DNA from: Opitutia bacterium UBA953
GTDB taxonomy: Bacteria; Verrucomicrobiota; Verrucomicrobiia; Opitutales; UBA953
Direction: 5' to 3'
Assembly (NCBI GenBank): GCA_002293125.1
Contig: DBCR01000023.1
Location: 58,029 to 65,087 of the forward strand
Length of the DNA: 7,059 bases
Part shown: positions 1 to 4,582 of the stretch, piece after piece
Numbering within the stretch: position 1 is the first letter of the stretch
Layout of the letters: each line of letters begins with the position of its first letter
The notes under the pieces: model-generated
The model's input: only the letters and a program-made list of their open reading frames with translations
The model's database searches: none
Told to the model about the DNA's origin: nothing
Made by a program: the position numbers and the translations under genes

Positions 1-977
1 TGCCAGAGGCCGTGTTCGCCGAGCTGCCAGCCGTGGTCGCCCCACAGGACGATGACGGTGTTATCGGCGAGGCCTTCCTTCTCGAGCGCGTCGAGAATGA
101 GTCCGACCTGGGCGTCCATGTAGCTGATGGCGGCGTAGTAGCCGTGGCGTAGGCGACGTGCCGTGGCGTCATCGATCGCCCCGTCGTTCGCGATGTCGGC
201 GTAGCTCTTGAGCTCGCTATTGTTGTGTCCGACGAATTCGGGAGCGCCGGCGGGGAGTTTCTGGAAGGCGGGCACGTAGATCTTGGCCGGATCATAGAGG
301 TCCCAATACTTCTTGGGGGCGACGAACGGTAGGTGCGGCTTGGCCATGCCGACGGCGAGGAAGAAGGGCTGACCTTTCTGCTTGAGCGCACCGAGCGTCT
401 TCGCGGCGAGGCGCGCGGTCTTCCCGTCGGTATAGGTGTCGTCGGGGACGTCAGCCGACTCGACGGCGGGTCCGCGGGCGCGGCCCTTCTTGTCGATGTT
501 CGCCGGATCGGCGACCATCTTGAGCGCGGCCTCGGAAGCGTAGGCCGGCGCCTTGGGGGTTTCCCACGGCACGGACCAGCTCGGGGCATCGTCGAAGCCG
601 CCATGGAAGATCTTGCCCATGGCCTGGCTATGGTAGCCGTGATTCTTGAAATGGTTCGCGACCGTGACGGCGTCGGGGAGGGCCTTGCGGAAATGCGTCT
701 CAAGGTCCCACACGCGGGTGGCGTCCGGACGACGGCCGGTCATGAGCGAGGTGCGCGAAGGGCTGCACACGGCCTGCTGGCAATAGGCGCGGTCGAAGGT
801 GGTGCCACGGGCAGCGATGCGATCGAGGTTCGGGGTCTTGGCCAGATTGCTTCCTGACGCGTTGACCTCGGGTCTTAGGTCATCGACCGCGATGAAGAGT
901 ACGTTGAGCTTCTTGGCGTCGGCCGCATGGAGCGCGGTGGAGATCAGGCCGAGTGACAGGAAAGCAAGGGGGCGCAT
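1..977 (-). CDS. Secreted Cys-type sulfatase (iduronate-2-sulfatase-like), C-terminus beyond window
   Basis: Hydrolyses sulfate esters, probably on a sulfated glycan, outside the cytoplasm. The frame is open from ATG at 977 to the left edge (325 residues); family members are usually about 450-500 residues, so roughly a third is missing. Residues 1-18 form a Sec signal peptide (hydrophobic AFLSLGLIS, cleavage after ALHA). Metal-binding Asp32-Asp33 lie in VDDLRPE. The signature CSPSR has Cys71, the residue converted to formylglycine, and Arg75. Lys122 and His125 are in MGKIFH, Lys213 and His215 in MAKPHLPF, and Asp314-His315 in WGDHGWQLGEHG. This set matches the iduronate-2-sulfatase/choline-sulfatase-like branch of the alkaline phosphatase superfamily. 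The start is supported by an AAGGGA site 7 nt upstream. No sulfatase-maturation enzyme lies in the window. The family is certain; the substrate cannot be read from the sequence. Confidence 0.95.
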   Translation of the reverse strand, partial: MRPLAFLSLGLISTALHAADAKKLNVLFIAVDDLRPEVNASGSNLAKTPNLDRIAARGTTFDRAYCQQAVCSPSRTSLMTGRRPDATRVWDLETHFRKALPDAVTVANHFKNHGYHSQAMGKIFHGGFDDAPSWSVPWETPKAPAYASEAALKMVADPANIDKKGRARGPAVESADVPDDTYTDGKTARLAAKTLGALKQKGQPFFLAVGMAKPHLPFVAPKKYWDLYDPAKIYVPAFQKLPAGAPEFVGHNNSELKSYADIANDGAIDDATARRLRHGYYAAISYMDAQVGLILDALEKEGLADNTVIVLWGDHGWQLGEHGLW

Positions 978-984
978 GGGGATA

Positions 985-990
985 TCCCTT
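985..990 (-). promoter_or_regulatory. Ribosome binding site of the sulfatase
   Basis: On the minus strand AAGGGA lies 7 nt before the ATG at 977, a normal spacing. It supports this start and is the clearest Shine-Dalgarno-like site in the window. Three of its bases fall in a 10-bp palindrome (GGGATATCCC, 979-988) that could weakly compete for ribosome access. Confidence 0.55.
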
Positions 991-1037
991 AACAACCCCC
1001 GCGCGACCGCAAGGTTGCAGTGATTCTGACCAGAATT

Positions 1038-1085
1038 GAGGGCTGAACAGAGGACAGCGTGGAGGACTGAATGGAGGGCTGCATG
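1038..1085 (+). repeat. Degenerate 12-nt tandem repeat, four units
   Basis: Four contiguous 12-nt units begin at 1038, 1050, 1062 and 1074 with approximate consensus GAGGRCTGMATG. Most departures are single-base. A fifth, badly decayed unit may follow at 1086-1097. It lies in the 5' region of the sulfatase, about 60-110 bp upstream of its ATG. Confidence 0.65.
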
Positions 1086-1100
1086 GATGTGTCGCATCAG

Positions 1101-1140
1101 CCACTCAAGGGGAGGCCGGAAACCGAAAGGTATGCTGCGG
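1101..1140. repeat. 40-bp dispersed repeat, copy 1
   Basis: Matches 2892-2931 at 34 of 40 positions without gaps and in the same orientation. Both begin CCACTCAA and end ATGCTGCGG, with a GGAAACC-like core of about 7-nt period (1111-1131 here). This copy starts 124 bp upstream of the sulfatase ATG; the other starts 110 bp upstream of the oxidoreductase ATG. The similar positions permit a shared upstream regulatory element, but descent from a common duplicated spacer explains it equally well. Confidence 0.7.
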
Positions 1141-1145
1141 TCGTG

Positions 1146-1199
1146 GGTAGGGATGACCGGCCCGGTCATCCGCGGGCGCGCGGGCCGCACGCCCCTACC
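1146..1199. repeat. REP-like palindromic element (54 bp)
   Basis: The 7-bp ends are inverted (GGTAGGG at 1146-1152, CCCTACC at 1193-1199). Inside is a near-perfect hairpin with 10-nt arms, GGATGACCGG at 1151-1160 and its complement at 1162-1171, followed by a GC-rich stretch with imperfect self-complementarity (1172-1190). The size and cruciform layout fit a repetitive extragenic palindrome or very small non-autonomous element. A transcription terminator for a small RNA is an alternative, but no U tract follows on either strand. Confidence 0.5.
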
Positions 1200-1263
1200 T
1201 TTAATGCACCCCAGCCAATCATCCGGTTTCCCCATGCTGCCCCCTTTGAGCGCTGCCTCTCCC

Positions 1264-1298
1264 TGTACTCGATACTCCATAATCGATACTCTCGTATC
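1264..1298. repeat. Degenerate 7-nt tandem repeat with internal hairpin
   Basis: Five 7-nt units run from 1264. The unit GATACTC is exact at 1271-1277 and 1285-1291; the other three are variants. The right end also forms a 6-bp stem with a 4-nt loop (CGATAC at 1284-1289 against GTATCG at 1294-1299). Confidence 0.55.
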
Positions 1299-1301
1299 GT
1301 C

Positions 1302-1380
1302 TGATCCACCAAGCCTCTGGGCCTCCGGGCCTCTAGCGTGTGCCCCATGTCCCCATGTCACCTTGCCCACGTGTGCCCTC
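1302..1380 (-). repeat. Degenerate 8-nt G-rich repeat array downstream of oxidoreductase
   Basis: Read on the minus strand, directly after the stop-codon hairpin, the DNA is a series of 8-nt units of the type GGGGACAT and GGTGACAT, then after a 5-nt shift units of the type GAGGCCCG (1302-1333). The part 1346-1382 is 33/37 identical to 3104-3140, which occupies the same place after the serine hydrolase gene. No coding frame or known repeat family is recognisable. Confidence 0.65.
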
Positions 1381-1402
1381 GCTGACCGCTTTAGCGGTCA
1401 GC
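1381..1402 (-). terminator. Hairpin enclosing the oxidoreductase stop codon
   Basis: Perfect inverted repeat with 10-nt arms (GCTGACCGCT at 1381-1390 and its complement at 1393-1402), drawn best as a 9-bp stem with a TTTA loop. The TAA stop (1391-1393) sits in the loop. No U tract follows on the minus strand, so it may act as an mRNA 3'-end stabiliser or a non-canonical terminator rather than a classical intrinsic terminator. Confidence 0.55.
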
Positions 1403-2782
1403 GGCGATGAGTTCCCACCCTTTCCGATATTCCTTCGTGAGCATCGCCTCAGCCTCTGGCTTGCCGGGGAATTTCATCGCCACGGGATCCCATTCGAGCT
1501 TCACGCCCGAGAACCTCGAGGCGACATTGCCGAGCTGCACGGCTTCGGTCAGCGGGCCAGCGTAAGCGAAATTATCCGTGGTCTCATGGCCTTGGGTGAT
1601 CGCGTCGACCCAGGCATGATAGTGGCTGGAGCCTTCGACGAAGTCCGCGAGGTCGATGGCGACCTTATCGGTGGGCTTGACCTGGGCGCGCGCCCGCCGC
1701 GCGAGATCGCCCGGGTTGAGGTTCTTGCCGAAATTCTCCTCGGGGTAAAGCGACGGCATGGCGACGTGCGGGAGCATCATGACGCCGAGTTCGCCGATGA
1801 AGATCGAGCCGGCGGCGGACAGGGTCTTGCCGGGCGGGAGCAGGGCGAGCGTGGCGTCCGGTAGGCGGCCGCCGTCGTACCAGGTGACGGTGAGGGTGTT
1901 GCCCTTGGTGTACTCGGTGCCGGGGAAGATCCACTCGATGGTCTGCTGCGCGCACCAGGTCTGCGCGTTGGCGCCCACGCTGTCCGCCTTGACGCTGAGG
2001 GGCGCGCCGAGCTTGAGCGCGGTGAAGACGGGATCGAGGAGATGGCAACCGAAGTCGCCCATGGTGCCGCTGCCGAAGTCCACCCAGTCGCGCCAATTGA
2101 AGGGATGATAGACGGTCGGGGCGTAGTCGCGGTTCGGCGCGGTGCCGAGCCAGAGGTCCCAGCTTACGCCGGCGGGCACGGGGCCGGCGGCGGGCGCGGC
2201 GGTCATGCCGGTATATTTGTTGCCGGTGTTGGGGTGCCACGTGTGCACGGCGAGGACCTTGCCGATGCGCCCGGTCTGGATGAGCTTCACGCCGGTGCGA
2301 TACTCCTTCGCGGAATGGATCTGGTTGCCCATCTGGGTGCGCACCTTCGATTTCGCGGCCTGCAGACGCAGCTGCCGGGCTTCCCAAGCGGTATGGGTGA
2401 GAGGCTTCTGGCAGTAGACATGCTTGCCCATCCGCATGGCGACCATGGTCGGCAGCGCATGCATGTGGTCGGGCGTCGACACGGTGACGGCGTCGAAGCC
2501 ATCGCCGAGCTTGCGGAACATCTCGCGCCAATCCGCGAAGTGGGTCACGCCGGGATGGAGTTTGTCGATCTTGGCGAAGCGGCTGGCATCGATATCGCAG
2601 AAGCCCACGAAACGCGCCTTGGGGTGCGAGGCTACTTCTCCGATATCGCCGTAACCCTTGCCGTCGACCCCCACCGCGGCGATCTGGACCTGCGAGTTCA
2701 GGTTGCGGGCCCGGACGATCGCCGGGAAGGCGAGTGTCGCCAATGCGGCGGTGCGCAGGAAGTTTCGACGGGAGAGGGTCAT
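1391..2782 (-). CDS. Tat-exported Gfo/Idh/MocA-family oxidoreductase
   Basis: Predicted NAD(P)-dependent oxidoreductase, 463 residues, complete. The N-terminus has a Tat signal: SRRNFLRT at 4-11, a hydrophobic stretch (about 12-23) and a possible cleavage site near VRA (23-25). A Rossmann domain follows, with IAAVGVDGKGYGD (34-46) in place of the usual GxGxxG loop. STPDHMHA (102-109) and YCQKPLTH (123-130) are the nucleotide- and substrate-site motifs; the latter has Gln where many relatives have Glu in EKP, as is common in this branch. GDFGCHLLD (242-250) carries the likely catalytic His247. The C-terminal YRKGWEL is also typical. Planctomycetes and verrucomicrobia have many paralogs of this exported branch, usually assigned to sugar oxidation or glycan processing. 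A GH109-type NAD-dependent glycosidase is a less likely alternative. The ATG at 2782 is chosen because it places the twin arginines at 5-6. The substrate is unknown. Confidence 0.93.
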   Translation of the reverse strand: MTLSRRNFLRTAALATLAFPAIVRARNLNSQVQIAAVGVDGKGYGDIGEVASHPKARFVGFCDIDASRFAKIDKLHPGVTHFADWREMFRKLGDGFDAVTVSTPDHMHALPTMVAMRMGKHVYCQKPLTHTAWEARQLRLQAAKSKVRTQMGNQIHSAKEYRTGVKLIQTGRIGKVLAVHTWHPNTGNKYTGMTAAPAAGPVPAGVSWDLWLGTAPNRDYAPTVYHPFNWRDWVDFGSGTMGDFGCHLLDPVFTALKLGAPLSVKADSVGANAQTWCAQQTIEWIFPGTEYTKGNTLTVTWYDGGRLPDATLALLPPGKTLSAAGSIFIGELGVMMLPHVAMPSLYPEENFGKNLNPGDLARRARAQVKPTDKVAIDLADFVEGSSHYHAWVDAITQGHETTDNFAYAGPLTEAVQLGNVASRFSGVKLEWDPVAMKFPGKPEAEAMLTKEYRKGWELIAADR

Positions 2783-2785
2783 GGC

Positions 2786-2823
2786 TGGGGTGGGGCGGTT
2801 TGATTAAGAAACCCTCCACCCCA
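2786..2823 (-). promoter_or_regulatory. 5'-leader hairpin next to the oxidoreductase start codon
   Basis: On the minus strand TGGGGTGG (2823-2816) pairs with CCACCCCA (2793-2786), and inside it GGTTT pairs with AAACC around a 7-nt loop, with a small internal bulge. The hairpin ends 3 nt before the ATG at 2782. The only purine-rich ribosome-site candidate, GGAGGG (2817-2812), is 29 nt from the start in linear sequence and lies largely in the 5' arm. The structure could hinder initiation or bring that site nearer. The function is inferred only. Confidence 0.4.
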
Positions 2824-2891
2824 TACGCAATCCGCGGATATGACCTATATCTGCTGTATGTACGTCCGAATCCGCCGTCAGAAACGCTTCA

Positions 2892-2931
2892 CCACTCAAA
2901 GGGAAACCGGAAACCGGAATGAATGCTGCGG
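2892..2931. repeat. 40-bp dispersed repeat, copy 2
   Basis: Matches 1101-1140 at 34/40 positions, in the same orientation. Its core is a clear 7-nt tandem: GGAAACC at 2902-2908 and again at 2909-2915, then GGAATGA. It lies 110-149 bp upstream of the oxidoreductase start. Confidence 0.7.
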
Positions 2932-3032
2932 GCACGTTTCATTCCAGGTGACGGGTGACGGCCACAGTGGTCAGCCTTTCGGGCGCCAGCCGTTCAGCCC
3001 TCAGCCACCGGATGCCGGGTACCAGCACTATT

Positions 3033-3140
3033 CGGCCCTCGTGCCCTCCGGCCCTCCTGTCCTCGCTCTTGTCCCCATGCCAGCATGTCCCCTCGCGCAA
3101 GCGCTTGTCCCCGTGTCACCATGCCCACGTGTCCCCTCGC
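3033..3140 (-). repeat. Degenerate 8-nt G-rich repeat array downstream of serine hydrolase
   Basis: On the minus strand four units of the type GAGGGCCG are contiguous at 3064-3033, and units of the type GGGGACAW and GGTGACAC lie between there and the stop-codon hairpin. A perfect 10-bp palindrome, CAAGCGCTTG (3098-3107), interrupts the array. The hairpin-proximal 37 bp (3104-3140) match 1346-1382 at 33 positions. Confidence 0.65.
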
Positions 3141-3166
3141 GAAATAACGCTCCGCGTTATTTCGCG
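3138..3166 (-). terminator. Strong hairpin containing the serine hydrolase stop codon
   Basis: A perfect 13-bp inverted repeat (CGCGAAATAACGC and its complement) surrounds a 3-nt loop at 3151-3153. The TAA stop (3157-3159) lies within the 5' arm on the coding strand, so a translating ribosome would keep the stem open. No U tract follows. It is likely a transcription end or mRNA-protecting structure. Confidence 0.6.
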
Positions 3167-4350
3167 TACGCTTCCTTCGCCGCCTTCTGGAACTCGCGAC
3201 GAATCTCGCTCTGGTCCGAATTCTTCAGATCGGTGCGCTGGATGAGCAGGACGTAAGCACGCTTCTTGACGGGATCGATCCACGCCTGGGTACCGAAGGC
3301 GCCGCCGTGGCCATAGGTGCCGACGCTCAGGCTTTCGGTGGCGTCCTGCGGCGCGTGCACGATATGGAAGCCGAGACCCATGTGCATGCCGGGAGCGAAG
3401 CTGACCTTGGCGAGGTCGCCGAGCTGGTTGCTGGTCATCTGCTTCAAGGTCGCGGCCTTGAGGGTGCGCTTCCCGTCGAGCTGGCCTTCGTTGAGGAGCA
3501 TCTGGTAGAGCTGGCCGAGATCCTTGGCGCAGGAATATAGGCCGCCGGAAGCGAGGGCTGTCCGCTTCTGGTCATGGAGGGGTTCGCTGAAGCGGCTGTT
3601 CTTGGCTTCGACGAGCTCGCCGCTGTCCTTGCTCTTGCTGTAAGGCTTGGCGAGCACGTCCAGGTGGTCCGGGCTCGGCCAGAAGGTGGTGTTCGTCATG
3701 CCGAGGGGTTCGAACAGGCGTTCTTCCATGAAGTCGGCGAACGGCTGGCCGCTGGCGACCTCGATGATGCGCCCAAGGAGATTGATGGCGTTGTTGTTGT
3801 AAGTCCACTGGCTGCCGGGCTCACTCACGAGCGGCTTCTGGGCGTAAGCGACGCACATCTCCGCCAACGGCAGGGTGTCGACCGGCGTGTTCGCAGGAGT
3901 GGCGGTCGTGGTATCGATCCCGCTGGTGTGCGTGAGGAGATCCTTGACGGTGACGACGCGTTTCGGTGCGACCAAGCCCTGCGCGGTCTTGAGTTGGATG
4001 CCTTTGAATTCTGGGACGAATTTTTCGAGCGGGTCGTCGAGCTTCACTTTGCCTTCTTCGACGAGCATCATGACGCACATCGCGGTCATGGGCTTGGTCA
4101 TCGAAGCGATCCAGAACATCGAGTCCTTGCCCATCGAGCGTTTCTTGGCGACGTCCGCCAAGCCGAAGGCCTCGATGGCGATGATACCGTCCGGACCAAC
4201 CACCGCGGTCACGGCGCCGGTGATCACGTCGCTGTCGACGAAGTGCTGCAGCGCGAACGCCGTGACGGCATTCTCGTTATCGGGCATCGGCTTCTCGCGG
4301 TCGCAGCCGGTGAGGAGGAAAAGGCCGAGGCAAAGGCTCAGGAAACGCAT
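3157..4350 (-). CDS. Lipoprotein serine hydrolase, class C beta-lactamase/esterase fold
   Basis: Complete, 397 residues. Residues 1-16 are a lipoprotein signal: MRFL, a hydrophobic core and the lipobox LLTGC with Cys16, so the protein is probably membrane-anchored and faces the periplasm or outside. Catalytic motifs of the penicillin-binding fold are in order: S83-M-T-K86 (nucleophile and base), Y184-N-N186 in GSQWTYNNN, and H348-G-G350 in YGHGGAFGT replacing the lactamase KTG. HTSGI (141-145) and the stretch ALASGGLYSCAKDL are also family hallmarks. The HGG triad is typical of EstB-like esterases and D-aminopeptidases, so an esterase, transesterase or peptidase role is likelier than antibiotic resistance. 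The frame stays open 58 codons further upstream to 4524, but ATG 4350 is chosen because it alone gives the lipoprotein signal at the N-terminus. No good ribosome site precedes it. Confidence 0.92.
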   Translation of the reverse strand: MRFLSLCLGLFLLTGCDREKPMPDNENAVTAFALQHFVDSDVITGAVTAVVGPDGIIAIEAFGLADVAKKRSMGKDSMFWIASMTKPMTAMCVMMLVEEGKVKLDDPLEKFVPEFKGIQLKTAQGLVAPKRVVTVKDLLTHTSGIDTTTATPANTPVDTLPLAEMCVAYAQKPLVSEPGSQWTYNNNAINLLGRIIEVASGQPFADFMEERLFEPLGMTNTTFWPSPDHLDVLAKPYSKSKDSGELVEAKNSRFSEPLHDQKRTALASGGLYSCAKDLGQLYQMLLNEGQLDGKRTLKAATLKQMTSNQLGDLAKVSFAPGMHMGLGFHIVHAPQDATESLSVGTYGHGGAFGTQAWIDPVKKRAYVLLIQRTDLKNSDQSEIRREFQKAAKEAYAK

Positions 4351-4582
4351 AGGGCTTTGATATCTTTCCCTCGGTCGCTCCCAAGCCGAAAAGTCGGAAG
4401 ATGGCGATAGGGTGTCGGCTTCGTGGCTGGAATGCTCCCAGCGTGTCCCCTTTTCGTCTTTTGATGACGCATGAGTGACGGATATCTCCGCGTCTGTCAC
4501 ATCCGCCATTTTTGCCGCTAACACCTCACATTGCCACGCTTGTGGTCACTCGGTCATGAGACCAAATCGCTCTCACACCCAT
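4351..4582. other. Divergent intergenic region between serine hydrolase and autotransporter
   Basis: This 232-bp region should hold promoters for both diverging genes. I see no convincing -35/-10 pair. GTGAC or its complement GTCAC occurs at 4475-4479, 4496-4500 and 4545-4549; the first two are inverted to each other across 16 nt. This is weak evidence for an operator. The open frame that continues the hydrolase upstream through part of this region has no signal-like or family-like sequence. Confidence 0.4.

Larger units (their letters stand above)
978..1390. other. Repeat-rich non-coding spacer between sulfatase and oxidoreductase
   Basis: No convincing gene is present in either strand: short frames have no ribosome site and no recognisable protein sequence. 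The spacer instead holds, from left to right, a 12-nt-period tract, a 40-bp block shared with the next spacer, a REP-like palindrome, a 7-nt-period tract, an 8-nt-period tract and the oxidoreductase stop-codon hairpin. The sulfatase promoter should lie near its left end, but I see no convincing -35/-10 pair. Confidence 0.7.
2783..3156. other. Repeat-rich non-coding spacer between oxidoreductase and serine hydrolase
   Basis: No believable gene is seen. From left to right it holds the leader hairpin of the oxidoreductase, an AT-richer stretch (about 2838-2865) that could contain its promoter, the second copy of the 40-bp repeat, a GGCTGA/CAGCC-rich stretch (2968-3010), the 8-nt-period array and the stop-codon hairpin of the serine hydrolase. 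It parallels the order of elements in the preceding spacer but lacks the REP-like palindrome. Confidence 0.65.

Noticed and set aside
1036..1410. Plus-strand open frames in the first spacer (124 and 77 codons)
   Set aside because: They translate the repeat tracts and palindromes, have no ribosome site and no resemblance to a protein family.
1665..2819. 384-codon open frame in another minus-strand frame of the oxidoreductase
   Set aside because: Arg/Pro/His-rich translation without domains. The 1391-2782 frame carries the full family motif set.
1302..3140. Repeat arrays as a CRISPR locus
   Set aside because: Units are 7-12 nt, contiguous and degenerate, without unique spacers or nearby cas genes.
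3574..4410. 278-codon plus-strand frame opposite the serine hydrolase
   Set aside because: Antisense shadow of a gene with complete catalytic motifs; its Val/Asp/His/Glu-rich translation is typical of such shadows.
4351..4524. 58-residue N-terminal extension of the serine hydrolase
   Set aside because: It would bury the lipoprotein signal (MRFL...LLTGC) inside the protein; the extension itself is polar and unlike any family N-terminus.
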